Of a DNA stretch of 64,000 nucleotides, positions 50,553-62,152 are shown one piece after another. Under the pieces are notes generated by a model. That model did not search any database. It was given only the letters and a program-made list of their open reading frames with translations, and was not told where the DNA came from. The stretch covers positions 1 through 64,000 of the forward strand of contig WNNJ02002291.1 in NCBI GenBank assembly GCA_012934845.2. The letters run 5' to 3'. The translations under genes and the position numbers were made by a program. The first letter of the stretch is position 1, and the number at the start of each line of letters is the position of its first letter. Source of the stretch: Pomphorhynchus laevis (taxonomy: Eukaryota > Acanthocephala > Palaeacanthocephala > Echinorhynchida > Pomphorhynchidae).

Positions 50553-52139
50553 TTGCCCTTCACGTTTCACCCACACCGTCGCTTGCACCGTGCATCATGG
50601 TTTGACATCCAATGCCTACTCTCAAAGCGTCGACTCCGTCATACTTTTCGTGTCTATCACCGCTCTCTCATACGTGATTTCCGCTCGATCACTCCGTCTT
50701 TTTGTGATTCCTATCTTGCTCTTCGCCGGTCTCATCTCAACCTAGTACGTACCAAATGCGACTCCTTCTGGCAGCATAAAATCATCACTTCATTCAACTC
50801 TAAGACTCTCTGGCATACTTTTAACTCAATCCTTGCTCGCTTCTCTTTGCCGTGCAACATCAATGCCAATGATTATTCGTCATTTCTCCAGACTAAAGTA
50901 TCCACGTTGCTCTCTCACACCCCTGTCTCCATCCTATCCCACTCTGCCCAGTCTACTCTCATCCTTCCGGAACTCTTTCATCTTCTCCCTATCTCACCTA
51001 CAGAAGTATCATCTGTCCTCATGTCCTTGCCCAACAAAACCTCACCTGCCGATCCCCTGCCTACTCACATATTAAAATCTATATGCTCATCGATATCCCC
51101 ATTTCTCACAACCTTGTTTAACTCGTCCATCCGCAGTCGTATCTTCCCTTCACACTGGAAATCCGCAATCGTTCGTCCCCTCCTTAAGAAACAATCGCTC
51201 GACCCCTCCCTTCCTTCCAGCTATCGCCCCATTTCACTACTCCCTACTCTTTCTAAGCTCTTAGAACGCCTCATCTTAATACAAATCAACGCTTATCTCT
51301 CCTCATCCAAACTGTACCCTCATTTCCAATCCGCTTTCCGCTCTAATCACTCGACATAAATCGCATGCATATAAGTGTACAACGACTTACTCATTTCTCG
51401 AGACAATGCTCTATATAGTGTTCTCAACTCCCTCGACCTATCTTCCGCATTCTACATTGTCGACCACTCCGTCCTCCTTTCTCGTCTTCGTTATGATTAC
51501 AGATTTTCTTCCTCCTCCGTAGCATGGTTCGCCTCATATCTATCCGACCGTTCCTTTCGCGTCTGTTCTAATTCATCATCCTCCCCTCCCATCCCTATTT
51601 TTTGCGGGGTCCCACAAGGTTCAGTCCTAGGTCCCCTGCTTTTCTCTCTTCTGCTTGGCGATCTCTCTCCGTTTATCAAACCTTACTCCTTTAACGTCAT
51701 GCAATACGCCGATGACATTCTAATCTATGCTCGTGCACCCGCACATCGCATACATGATATCGGCATTTCTGCCTCCAACTGTCTTTCTTCTATTCACAAA
51801 CGTCTCTTTAATCTTCGTCTCGTTCTAAAAACTGACAAGTCTAAAATGATGTGGATCCTCCCCCGTAAACCAAACATATCTCCTCCCACTGTATATTTTG
51901 CCTCATCGATAATCCCCATAGTCAACAATCTTTCTTTCTTAGGCTTCCATTTCGATGATCACCTTTCCCTTAAACCCTTCGTCCGTGACAAGGTCCGCAC
52001 ATCTAACTTAATTTTCCGTGACATCCGCCGTTTCCGCCCCTTGATCGACTTCCGTTTTTGTATGTCTCTTCTTTTCCCTAAAATCGATTACTGCCTAGTC
52101 TTTTCGCAAATTCTCCAAAATCCATCATCCTACCCCTAA
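50553..52139 (+). pseudogene. A-family ORF2 RT (copy at 48-52 kb)
   Basis: Two open stretches in one frame (50553-51359 and 51375-52139) separated by stops at 51357-51359 and just after. Motifs: LLKKQSLDPSLPSSYRPISL, FQSAFRSNHST, CGVPQGSVLGPLLFSLLLGD, QYADDILIYARAPAH, LGFHFDDHLSLKPFVRDKVR. The C-terminal 120 codons continue at 52166-52525 in another frame. Confidence 0.82.
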
Positions 52140-52605
52140 AACGAATAATTAACACCGCCGTTCGAGTGTTCTTTCGTCTCCGTCGCTTTGACCACATATC
52201 CACATATTTTGCCCAAATCTCCTGGCCCACCATCCGCATCCTCATCAAACTCCGCCTTCTTCTCGTAACTTTTCGTCTCATCGTTGTCGGCTCTCCATTG
52301 TTCATCAACCTTCCTTTCTTAGATGATACTCGCCCCACCTCGCTATCGCTTCGTTCCTGTCATACCCTCTTACTCCACGTTCCTAATTACTCCAACAACT
52401 ACGGTCTCCGATCCTTCCTCGTCGCCGCCTCACTTCGCCTGGAATCAACTCCCTCTCGACGTCCGCCGCGCCCCTCCTTTATCACATTCAAACACCTCCT
52501 CCGTTCACACCTTCTCGACACCTGATTCACAGTCTTGTTTTGTTGTGGTCGTGTAAGCGTGCGCTGGCACGCATTTTCCACGTTAAAATAAACCTTTTTT
52601 TACGC

Positions 52606-52925
52606 TTTATGTTCAAAAAGAGCAGAGGGAACATGTTTTTCGTGAACTGTTCGAACTTCGAAATTCAAATAGATTGAGGAGACATCACCTCAATTTAAAG
52701 ACCCACATTCGTCCACGAAGAAGTTTTGACACAATTGTCAACCAAACGTGGAAAAGCTAAAATAAGCAACAAAATCAAGTGGTTTCGGCATCCAGTATTT
52801 TGTCCTTCAAGAGAAGTCTGAAGAATGTACTAACTTAGAACACTCGGATTTTCATTGATATTTTTTACCCTGTACCTATCCTGTACGAGCTCTACGCTCT
52901 TTTGCTGCTGTTGTATTTAATAATT
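52606..52925 (+). mobile_element. D-family LINE, 3' end only
   Basis: Matches the last 320 bp of D copy 1 in reverse: HLNLKTHIRPRKSFDTIVNQ, KWFRHPVFCPSREV-like residues and a 3' UTR with GATTTTCATTGATATTTTTT to the TGTATTTAATAAT tail. It sits right behind the A element. Confidence 0.7.
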
Positions 52926-52978
52926 ATCTTCTTAATCTTGCTGCGCGGAGGCATTCGGACACAGAGATTGCAATCCCA

Positions 52979-53092
52979 AAGGCAATATATAGCCTTGTAA
53001 GATATAGCCAATTTATAGCCAATATTTAACCAATATATAACCAATATATAGATATAGCCAATATATAGATATAGCCAATATAGAGCCTTTTT
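52979..53092 (+). repeat. ATATAGCCAAT tandem repeats at an R-element 3' junction
   Basis: Starts AAGGCAATATATAGCCTTGT and drifts through about eight imperfect copies of ATATAGCCAATAT. The starting motif is also present once at the other side of the R element (55501-55526). Confidence 0.7.
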
Positions 53093-54161
53093 TTATTGAT
53101 ATATGTAGTCGCTCTTTCAACCTGCTCATTCGTATGGAAGTAATATCTAGTAATCTTGATTTTTGAATATCATATAGAGCTTCTGCTTGGACACCGATGT
53201 CATACGTTGATGCGAGAGATAATGAGCTATCGTACTCTAGACTCAATGTAAAGGTGGGGTCCACAATTCCAAGTCCTCCCAGCTTTAAAGGAGATGTGAG
53301 TAACACCTTCCAATTCTGATTTAGATTCCAATCTGCGAAAAGGGGAAGAAGAACATCTCTAAGTGCAGATCCCAAGTCCGTTAACCAGTCTTCATGACAC
53401 TTGCTTGTTCGTAAAGAAAATATCCATTTCATTTGGACTGAGTTTATCAGGCCGCAGTATGCAACGTGCGGATCGATGTTGGCAACCACTGCTAGTTTTC
53501 GCACAAGTGCGGTCCATTTGTATGCTTTCAACCGGATAGTATCTTCCACAAACTCTGCAGACCCTATTGGAGCACCCAAGATCATTGTTCCGTTGATCGA
53601 GGTTTTGATGTCTGGTGAGGGAATATCATGAATAGAGATCGGGAAATGCGACACAAGTACACTCTTTTCTGGATTCACATGGTAGCCGAATTTAGGACCC
53701 TCGTGAATCAGTAAATCCCATACCGTTTTCAGTTCATCCGACTTTCCAACAAAATTCGCGTCGTCGGCATACCATTTTTGAAAAACGTTGGGGACCGAAC
53801 GACTGATAAGTGCTATAAGAGGAAGTGACGAGATTGCGAAACCTGGCATCGCGAAGGGGTCTCCTTGCGTAAAACCCTCCATTGAGTAGATGCTACTGCC
53901 ATCTCCAAGAACCAATTCTGCAGGAGTACTATATATATTATTTAGTACACGTGATAACGAGGGGCATCCGTACTCTATGTTATGCAGTGCTACATTTCGA
54001 TTTAGAGAGTTGAACGCATTAGAAGCGTCTATGGCTAGCAAACACATGTCACGTCCTGATGTATATCTTGCACGTAGTGAGTGAACAGCATGATCGATAC
54101 CTCCTTTCTGTCCCGCAGCTAGCTGGGAAATCCCGGCCACCTGTTGAATATCCTTTCTCAC
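53013..54161 (-). pseudogene. R-family RT (copy at 53-55 kb)
   Basis: About 350 codons of RT: DIQQVAGISQLAAGQKGGID, LLAIDASNAFNSLNRN, EGFTQGDPFAMPGFAISSLP, the catalytic KWYADDANFVG (53750-53780), the thumb start FGYHVNPEKSVLVSHFP, GTMILGAPIGSAEFV, and SPLKLGGLGIVDP. The last residues are outside the element (repeat DNA). Same order as R copies 1 and 2. Confidence 0.85.
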
Positions 54162-55500
54162 GATCTCTATTATCGCCTTGCTAACTATTCGTCTTGCGGT
54201 GTCCCCGATTCCAATCGGCCGAATGCCACCCGATTTTTTTTTGTAGGGCGATTAAGCGACAAGTTGTAAAAGCTTCTAGCTGAATGGGTTCCACTGACTC
54301 AGTCGCTAGCCTTATCGCAAATGAAGCAAGGGACCGTGCTAAATTTATCGAGTCCTGTCCAAATTTCGTTAACATGTGCCTCCAGCTGAGTGCGTCTAGG
54401 CCAGATGGACCAGCTCCACCTTGAGTTCGCTTGCAAGCACGAATAATACATTGATCGTCCAACACGAAATATCGGCTAGTTTGATGAGTAACTGTTCCAG
54501 GTAAGTATTCGGAGAGTAATGCACTATGCATTATAGGTGCTGCTTGAGGATGAAGATCAGATAGTGCTTCCCTAACGGACTTGCCGTTTATGCATTCGTC
54601 GGGTGATAGCATTCGGGATAGAGTTTCACCTTCCAAAATGGACGTACTTGCGGCCAACCGTCCACGAGTCACTAAATTTCGATAGCGCTTAGTCCAATCC
54701 ATATCATTCTTGTCATTCCGCAAAGATCTTTCACTCTGCAGATAGTTTGCCTCGCTGTACAGTTCGCCTATTTTCCCAGATTCCCAAAGTGCTAGTCTGC
54801 GCTCTAAGGTTTTTCTTACTATCCCAATTCTCGAAGTTTGTAATCTCTGCAAAATACAATGAGAAAATACTGTTGCCTTTATCAAGGAAAAATTTGCGTC
54901 CATCCCATTGCTTGCAACGCACGAATAGAAAGATGTCAGTATCTTGATGACCATACGACTAGCATTACACGCTGGTAACATCAATAAGTTGGGACGCCAT
55001 TGGATGACATGGTCGTAAACTTGTCTCATAGATAAGACTTCGGTAAGCGGAGATTTAGGTATGTTCATTACGGATTGAGTAGCTGTGAAGTTAATAGAAG
55101 GGTTACCTGCAACCTTACTAATTTTAGTTGACTGGGAGGCAGAATCTGAACATCCATCGTAAGGATTCGCATGAACAATTTTCATTTTAGAAGAATTCAG
55201 ACAATCAGAAACTCGACAATTTGTGCATTTTCTATTGTTTTTCGCACATTTACAACCCTTACAGCGAGCTGCAGGACCATTACAAGTGCAGCAGAGTTGC
55301 ATTGATGAAGGTTTTCCTCGGACCATTTAGCAAGGATCTTGCTCTTCCGATTGTGAATTGTAAGATGTTTGTTATTGTATTTGACTTTTTCTTGATAATC
55401 GCTTTTTGTATGTTATTTTATTGTAAGATGTTGTAATTGTATGTTATTTTATTGTGTATTTAAGCTGTTAAATTTTTTTTTCTGTTATTATTATTCTTAT
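53093..55500 (-). mobile_element. R-family LINE, 5'-complete, 3'-truncated
   Basis: The 5' UTR (55327-~55500), complete N-terminal part and RT (two frames separated by a shift in an A9-type run near 54235), and part of the thumb to ~53093. The CCHC and nuclease are absent. Flanking copies of AAGGC(C)AATATATAGCCTT suggest insertion with a ~24-bp duplication, with slippage repeats at the 3' side. Confidence 0.88.
54181..55326 (-). pseudogene. R-family N-terminal part with CXC-like finger (copy at 53-55 kb)
   Basis: 381 codons with a genuine start (MVRGKPSSMQ). Cysteines at residues 12, 13, 15, 22, 25, 27, 34, 37 and 42, with the same spacing as the HUS1-intron copy. Then comes a Ser/Thr-rich linker, QWRPNLLMLPACNASRMVIK, the coiled region RKTLERRLALWESGKIGELY, ALSDLHPQAAPIMHSALLSE, TQGGAGPSGLDALSWRHMLT and TTCRLIALQKK. 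It stops because of one indel in an A-run just before RPIGIG. The finger is probably DNA-binding by analogy with CXC domains. Confidence 0.85.
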
Positions 55501-55526
55501 AAGGCCAATATATAGCCTTATAAGAA

Positions 55527-56149
55527 TAATAATAACTTTATGTAAATTATATAAAATCTTATAAAATTTATTAATTATTTATAATTATTTAGGTATTTAT
55601 TATTATTTTTAACGTAGGTTCGGTTAGTCGATTCGATTAGTTGTCTCTCTTAATATTTAAAATATTTTGAAAATTGAAAATTTGTTTAACTAAAGTCTGA
55701 CTTCTATTGTTTGGCATTCAATTGCTTCCTCGTGTTGCATTGAATTCATTTTGACTGCTCTCTTTTGCTATTCACCGATTATAACTAACAGCAGCAGAAT
55801 ATAGAGCGATAATGTTATAAAATTCTTCTGCATCCATCACACGTTATTTGCCGAAATATGCGAGGCTAGTTTCTTCTCATTTCTCGTGAAGTCGATTTGC
55901 TGTTTAATCGAAATACGCGTTTTTGCAATATTATTTTTACTTGTTGCATTAACTCACCTGTCTAATTTGTGTCCCTGTTGATTTTTATTGAAACAAAGAC
56001 CCAGTCAAATTTAGCTGTACCATGTTTAATATACCATGGGATTATAATCACGTAATGCCTTTAATAAAAAACTTGAATCAAGTTAAATTCATTGAGCCTA
56101 TATAACCTATTGATTTTGACGCTATTTATGCCGATAGTTACAAATGCTC
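55527..56149. other. Unassigned AT-rich DNA
   Basis: About 620 bp without recognisable frames, RNA genes or terminal repeats. Confidence 0.4.
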
Positions 56150-56335
56150 TCTCTCTTGTGCACGCGGCCTCACTCCCCTGGAATCAACTCCCTCTCGACG
56201 TCCGCCGGGCTCCCTCCTTTATCACATTCAAACGCCTCCTCCGTTCACCTCGACACGATTTACATTTTTGTTTTGTTGTAGTCATGTAAGCGTGCGCTGG
56301 CACGCAATTGCCACGTTAAAAATATTTTTTTATTT
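56150..56335 (+). mobile_element. A-family LINE, ~185-bp 3' end
   Basis: The ORF2 end AASLPWNQLPLDVRRAPSFI, TFKRLLRSP, a 3' UTR, hairpin at 56290-56305 and a T-rich tail. A strongly 5'-truncated copy. Confidence 0.85.
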
Positions 56336-56358
56336 AGACTCATCGTGATCTTGGTATT

Positions 56359-56958
56359 TTGATCGATTCATCTTTAAAGACACGACATCATTACAACATT
56401 CAATTAGGCAAAGCTAGAAAAATGATGCACACTATCAAAAATTGCTTTTTGAAAATAAATCCATCGTCGTTCAGGGTGCTGTTTAACTCGTTATTGAGAC
56501 CAATACTTGAGTATTGCTCTCCATCTTGCTTCCCATGTACACGGACTGAACTGAATGCTGTCGATGGAGTTCTTCGCCGTATTACCCGTTTATGTCCAGA
56601 CTGTAAGTATTTACCTTATCGTGAGAGACTTAAAGTGATTGGCATATTTGACATGAAGGTGAGGTTAATGTTTATCGACTTGGTTGCAACGTGGAAATTA
56701 TTGCACAAATTTGATGGATATCCTCGAAATATTATGGTGTGTCGTAATAATAGATCCAGGCGACATCATTCGATGACAATTTTTAAACAGCATACTGGGA
56801 AACTATCGCCTGTCACAAGATTGTCAAGACGTGTAGTTAACGTGTGGAACAGTCTTCCTGAATACGTTGTTGCCTCCACAACGCTGACTTTATTTAAGAA
56901 GCGATTGCGAATATGTCTGGAACAGATCGATAATATGGAGAAGCTATCGTATCCCTGA
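56359..56958 (+). pseudogene. F-family ORF2 C-terminal domain, open
   Basis: LGKARKMMHTIKNCFLKINP, FRVLFNSLLRPILEYCSPSC, VLRRITRLCPDCKYLPYRER, IFDMKVRLMFIDLVATWKLL, RHHSMTIFKQHTGKLSPVTR and NVWNSLPEYVVASTTLTLFK. These are post-RT boxes of CR1-clade ORF2. The RT itself is absent by truncation, while this part has no break. Confidence 0.8.
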
Positions 56959-57017
56959 TTTTCTTAACTCTATCAATTCTACATTTTGTTTAATTTTTAT
57001 TTTATTTTTTCGTGAGC

Positions 57018-57045
57018 AGACTGAACAGCCATATAGGCTTTGTCT
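57018..57045 (+). other. Nested 3' hairpin of family F
   Basis: Outer stem AGAC (57018-57021) / GTCT (57042-57045), inner stem AGCC (57027-57030) / GGCT (57036-57039) with an ATATA loop, ~10 bases before the TAA-repeat tail. Confidence 0.65.
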
Positions 57046-57070
57046 TGTATGTTATAATAATAATAATAAA

Positions 57071-57570
57071 TATTATTTGTGGTCACTAGTCATGTAACAA
57101 CAAATAATAGACATTAAATTTCTCTGGACATGCCTGAGCAATTTCGTGACGATAAAACACCAAATGTGGTTTGGTGGTTTATGTCTTTGCCGCTATGTCT
57201 TGACTATTAATGCATATTGTTTTCGTCAATAGTCGTTTACATATAACGGAATTTCCCGTATTCTTGACAACCCGTAAAGATCACCGCATTTAAAATTTGA
57301 AGAATTTTACAAGCAAGCAAAGTACCCTACATCTACATTGAAGTTTTTATTAATGGGAAAAGTTAAGAGAGGAAATAAGTTGATCCTTACGGGGATCAAC
57401 TTATGTTGATCCCTGTAAGGAATCAACTTACCTATTCAAAAACGTAGATTCTCAATCCCTTGAAAGAAATTTCGTTCTTGTTCCCATTCTGTGCTTTTAT
57501 TATTTTGAATCGTGAATTTATCCTTTGGCTAGTGCCATGTTGATTCTGGTCGAAACCGCTCATCCCGCTA
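57071..57570. other. Unassigned DNA with a long imperfect palindrome
   Basis: At 57377-57429, AAGTTGATCCTTACGGGGAT and its near reverse complement ATCCCTGTAAGGAATCAACT form a ~24-bp inverted repeat around TTAT. No coding or element similarity elsewhere. Confidence 0.5.
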
Positions 57571-57592
57571 GTATTTATTTATTAGTATTACA

Positions 57593-57619
57593 AGTTATAG
57601 CCAAATGGCTGTTTCAACT
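57593..57619 (-). other. Nested 3' hairpin of family G
   Basis: On the minus strand: outer stem AGTT/AACT, inner stem AGCC/GGCT with an ATTT loop. Same layout as in F and H, but different outer pairs. Confidence 0.65.
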
Positions 57620-57670
57620 GATCACATAGGAAATAAAAAAGAAAAGAAAAGAAGAAAAAGTTAATAGCGG

Positions 57671-58033
57671 TTACATAATATTGTATACATTCGGAATGCC
57701 ATGATCGTTAATCCACTGACGAAGTTGAACTTTAAATTGAGATAAGTCCTTGGTACATGCTATTTCTCCTGGCAACGTGTTCCAGGCGTTTAATGCTCGA
57801 TGTGAGAGCCTAGCCAAACTCACTACTTTACCGTGGGGAAACTTAAATAGTTTCAACGGGTGGCCACGATGCGTCTGAGAACAAACTTTAACATAGCACG
57901 AGGGAAAACCATCTATCCCATTTACCATTCGCCATAATGCAACAAGGTCTAGGTAATATAGCCTCTGACCCAAAGATGGTATCTTTAGAAATTCAAGCCG
58001 CTCACGATATGAATATAATCCAACCATACACAT
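57671..58033 (-). pseudogene. G-family ORF2 C-terminus
   Basis: YSYRERLEFLKIPSLGQRLY, YLDLVALWRMVNGIDGFPSC, THRGHPLKLFKFPHGKVVSL and NAWNTLPGEIACTKDLSQFK to the natural stop. It continues the frame 57985-58383 after a shift. Confidence 0.75.
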
Positions 58034-59124
58034 TCGAGAACCTCTACGAGGATTGACTCTAGTCTATTAAACTCTTTCTTAGTGTATGGAAAAACTGCTT
58101 GCACGCAGTACTCTATATGCGGGCGAACAAGAGCGCAGTAAAGCCGTTTGAAGACGTATGGATTAATACGATTAAATGCATTTTTGACGCAGTACATAGC
58201 TCGCAAAGCCTTGCTATAGGCAAACTCTGTATTTGATCGGGATTTCAATGTCCTATGCACCATGACACCCAGATCCCTATACTCCATGACGACATTAAGA
58301 ATTGAAGTTCCGAGGCGAAAACGACGGTCATCGCAACGCCTTCCTAATTTCATGTGGCCGCATTTGTCAACATTGATCTTCATACCAGTAGCCTCACTCC
58401 ATTAGTATATTTCATTAAGGTCTTCCTGCAGGGAAATGCCAAGCGGATCAATATCATCTACAGACCATATTTTGAGGTCGTCAGCAAAAGCAAGACAGGG
58501 ACTCTGAATCCGCAGCAACAAATCGTTAAGGAACACAATAAACAGCAGAGGTCCTAGTACGGTACCCTGCGGAACACCACAGTAAACGCGTCTGGAAGTG
58601 GAAAGATGGGTGCCAACTCTCACCCTAAAGAAACGATTACGTAGGAAATCTTGAATCCAATTACACAACATTACAGGAATGCCGTAGTTAAATAGTAATG
58701 CTACCAAGCTCTCATGCGGCACCCGATCGAATGCTCTTGAAAAGTCAATGAATACCACATTAATTGATTGGCCGCGACTGACTGCCTCAACCCACATTTC
58801 GCGTAAAGTCAATAAGTTTGTTAAGCAGGAACGACCAGGAAGGAAACCGTGCTGAGAAGACGACATTATTCCGAGTTCCCTCAAGTGATGCCTGATCCGG
58901 GTGGCGATCAACTTTTCAAGCACTTTGCATAGAGAACTAGTCAGGCTAATTGGTCTATAGTCAGTACAAGCCGTTGCAATGGTTTTCTTTGGTATCGGAA
59001 CTACGATGGCAGTTTTCCAGACTTCAGGAACACATCCACTGGTCAAACTGTTCTCAAAAATAGCAAGAAGGGAAGGAGCCAAATATCTAGATAAATTCTT
59101 CAAGAATTTAAGAATAAATTCTTC
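57985..59124 (-). pseudogene. G-family ORF2 RT and thumb
   Basis: One frame with a single stop at 58402-58404. VWKTAIVVPIPKKTIATACT, DYRPISLTSSLCKVLEKLIA, QHGFLPGRSCLTNLLTLREM, VFIDFSRAFDRVPHESLVAL, CGVPQGTVLGPLLFIVFLND, and a catalytic box LAFADDLKIW; after the stop come MKINVDKCGHMKLGRR, YRDLGVMVHRTLKSRSNTEF and RPHIEYCVQAVFPYTKKE. FADD replaces YADD, both being active forms in the RT family. Confidence 0.85.
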
Positions 59125-59812
59125 GCATCCATCAATCAAAATCACCTCCACCAGCCTCCACTATCCTTCCACTCATAACCTTTCCTCACATCGCTTGCCA
59201 CCCGCTTTATTATCATTATCCTCTATGTCTCCCGTCGTCAAACCAAATCCCTCCAAATCATCAACTGCCAGCTCTTCTATCGTGATCTCACCTACTCACG
59301 TCAGTCGTCCTCCTTTACGGAAGCGCTTTGCTTCTCGCGATCGTTGCGTCATTGTTACTAATATCACGCCTTCTAACTCCTTATCCCCACAAGCACGTCT
59401 GGACCACGATGTTTCCGCCTTCAGATCCATCCTCTCGTCTATTGTTCCTGCGGATAAACCATCCTTTTTCAAGGACATTTCTCCAGTCGCATTCATCCGT
59501 CTAAACAAATCTTCTCAATCTAATCCTTCCCAGCCCCCTCTCCTAAAAATTGTTTTCAAGCATCGCTCTCACGCGTCTTCTGTCCTCTCTCAACGATTCA
59601 AACTCATGTCATCTTCAACCACTCGAATTTTCCCCGATCGCGCCCCTTCCGAAATCGCTCAAATCTCTTCAGCCCGCATCGAAAAACGTCGTCGCGAGGA
59701 AAACGGCGAAACTTCACTCGCCATCCGAAACATAGACGGAAATTTTCAAATTGTCCACACCCGTCCAAAAATTCGATGGCGCTCCATCTCTCCTATGTGT
59801 CTTCTCCACTAA
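59125..59812 (+). CDS. A-family ORF1, C-terminal 229 codons, unbroken
   Basis: HPSIKITSTSLHYPSTHN, an RRM-like module (RDRCVIVTNITPSNSLSPQA, PVAFIRLNKSSQSNPSQPPL, LKIVFKHRSHASSVL), and the basic end ISSARIEKRRREENGETSLA then RPKIRWRSISPMCLLH-stop. The frame extends upstream into the neighbouring G element by chance. Its last 37 bases overlap the ORF2 start. It presumably binds the element RNA. Confidence 0.8.
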
Positions 59813-62136
59813 TCTCTTTCGCCACAGCACACGGTTTCCGCCTCGGTCTCCTCAACACTAGATCTATTCTCAATAAATCCGATCTTATCCTCAACCTATT
59901 CACCAAGCAATCCATCGATCTCTTCTGCCTCACCGAATCCTGGCACTCAGATTCCGACGACCTCTCCATTCGCCGTCTGCTCTCTGCCGGTTGCTCCCTA
60001 GTCGAATCCGCCCGCCCCCTCAGCTCATGCCCTTCTAAATCCTCTAATCATGGCGGCATCGTCGCATTCGCGCGTCACCCAGCGTCTCTTCGCAAAATCA
60101 ATCCCCCTTTCAGTCCTTGCTCTTTTGAATTGCTCACTTGTCGTTATTCTAACCCGATCACTCTAGATCTCGCCATTGTATACCGTCCTGGTTCATCAGC
60201 TCCTACAGCCTTATTTTTTACCGAACTCGCTGACCTCCTTTCTCATTGTTCTTTGTCCTCAATCCCTTCACTCGTTCTAGGCGACTTCAATATCCGCCTA
60301 GACCGCCCCTCTTCCACAGATTCCATCCGCTTCATCAACATTCTATCCAACTACAATTACAAACTAATCTCCACTGCCCCCACACATATACTTGGCGGGG
60401 CACTCGACATCATCGCTGTCCCCGATCATTTTGCTGCCCACACCTCACTGTCCATCTCTGATCCTGGTCTATCCGATCACTTTCTTATCACCCTTGATCT
60501 CGCTCGCAACCACACCCCTCCTCACACACCTACAATCCTACGTCGCCCTTGGAGAAATCTTGACCTCTCCCTTCTCCGCTCTGCCTTACTCAAATCGTCT
60601 CTATCATTACCCACAATAACATATTCATCTCCTCACGATCTCGCCTTTCTTTTCGACTCTGAACTCACATCCACTCTCGATATTCTCTTGCCTTTAAAGT
60701 CTCACCCACACCGTCGCTTGTACCGTGCCCCATAATTTGACATCCAATGCCTACTATCAAAGCGTCGACTCCGCCATGCTTTTCGAGTCTATCACCGCTC
60801 TCTCAGACGTGATTTCCGCTCGATCACTCCGTCTTTCCGTGATTCCTATCTTGCTCTTCGCCGGTCTCATCTCAACCTACTACGTACCAAATGCAACTCC
60901 TTCTGGCAGCATAAAATAATCACTTCATTCAACTCTAAGACTCTCTGGCATACTTTTAACTCAATCCTGGCTCGTTCCTCTATGCCTTGCAACATCAATG
61001 CTAATGATTATTCGTCATTTCTCCAGACTAAAGTATCCACGCTGCTCTCTCACACCCCGGTCTCCATCCTATCCCACTCTGCCCAGTCTACTCTCATCCT
61101 TCCCGAACTCTTTCATCTTCTCCCTGTATCACCTACAGAAGTATCATCTGTCCTCATGTCCTTGCCCAACAAAACCTCACCTGCCGATCCCCTGCCTACC
61201 CACATATTAAAATCTATATGCTCATCGATATCCCCATTTCTCACAACCTTGTTTAACTCGTCCATCCGCAGTCGTATCTTCCCTTCACACTGGAAATCCG
61301 CAATCGTTCGTCCCCTCCTTAAGAAACAATCGCTCGACCCCTCCCTTCCTTCTAGCTATCGCCCCATTTCACTACTCCCTACTCTTTCTAAGCTCTTAGA
61401 ACGCCTCATCTTAATACAAATCAACGCTTATCTCTCCTCATCCAATCTGTACCCTCCTTTCCAATCCGCTTTCCGCTCTAATCACTCGACAGAAATCGCA
61501 TGCATAAAAGTGTACAACGACTTACTCATTTCTCGAGACAAGGCTCTATATAGTGTTCTCATCTCCCTGGACCTCTCCTCCGCATTCGACATTGTCGACC
61601 ACTCCGTCCTCCTTTCTCGCCTTCGTTATGATTACGGCTTTTCTTCCTCCTCCGTAGCTTGGTTCGCCTCATATCTATCCGACCGTTCCTTTCGCGTCTG
61701 TTCTAATTCATCATCCTCCCCTCCCATCCCTATTTTTTGCGGGGTTCCACAAGGTTCAGTCCTAGGTCCCCTGCTTTTCTCTCTTTTGCTTGGCGATCTC
61801 TCTCCATTTATCAAACCTTACTCCTTTAACGTCATGCAATACGCCGATGACATTCTAATCTATGCTCATGCACCCGCACATCGCATACACGATATCGCCA
61901 TTTCTGCCTCCAACTGTCTCTCTTCTATCTACAAGCGTCTCTCCAATCTCCATCTCGTTCTAAACGCCGAAAAGTCCAAAATAATGTGGATCCTTCCCCG
62001 TAAACCAAGCATATCTCCTCCCATTGTATCTTTTGCCTCATCGATCATCCCTGTAGTCCACAATCTCACTTTCTTAGGCTTCCATTTCGATGATCACCTT
62101 TCCCTTAAACCCTTCGTCCGTGACAAGGTCCGCTAG
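59776..62136 (+). pseudogene. A-family ORF2, endonuclease and RT
   Basis: Single frame with one internal stop at 60733-60735 (TAA in place of a Trp codon, APWFD in other copies). Endonuclease: FRLGLLNTRSI, LFCLTESWHSDSDDLSIRRL, LVLGDFNIRLD, LGGALDIIAV and LSDHFLITLDL. RT: SYRPISLLPTLSKLLERLIL, SAFRSNHSTEIACIKVYNDL, SLDLSSAFDIVDHSVLLSRL, CGVPQGSVLGPLLFSLLLGD and QYADDILIYAH. It closes at 62134-62136 (TAG in RDKVR-S). All catalytic residues are present. Confidence 0.9.
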
Positions 62137-62152
62137 TCTAACTTAATTATCC

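Larger units (their letters stand above)
48600..52602 (+). mobile_element. A-family LINE, longest copy with ORF1 start
   Basis: 5' leader (from ~48600), ORF1 from ATG 48696, ORF2 from 49685, RT 51000-51800, C-terminus to ~52525, and a 3' hairpin at 52557-52572. ORF1 has a frame shift near 49095-49125 (shared with the copy at 10.9 kb), and ORF2 has several stops and shifts (for example 51357-51359). The only A copy here with a recognisable ORF1 N-terminus. Confidence 0.9.
56336..57070 (+). mobile_element. F-family CR1-like LINE, 5'-truncated, intact tail
   Basis: ORF2 C-terminal 199 codons (56359-56958) open to the natural stop, then a 3' UTR with the nested hairpin (57018-57045) and (TAA)n tail. 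Directly after an A-element tail. It closely resembles G and H but is a separate family. Confidence 0.87.
57575..59124 (-). mobile_element. G-family CR1-like LINE, 5'-truncated, few lesions
   Basis: RT to the 3' end. One in-frame stop (58402-58404) and one frame change near 58030 are the only breaks in about 470 codons. The 3' UTR has the nested hairpin (57593-57619) and a TAATAAATAAATA tail. Its 5' edge touches the 5' edge of an A element in the opposite orientation. Confidence 0.9.

Noticed and set aside
51497-51679. 60-codon antisense frame (MINGERSPS...), also at 13535 and 61632
   Set aside because: Shadow of the A-family RT active-site region.
25357-55438. 18-base identity ATTGTAAGATGTTGTAAT between the repeat at 25.3 kb and the R element 5' UTR at 55.4 kb
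   Set aside because: A/T/G-rich and short, with no further similarity around it. Not enough to link the two.
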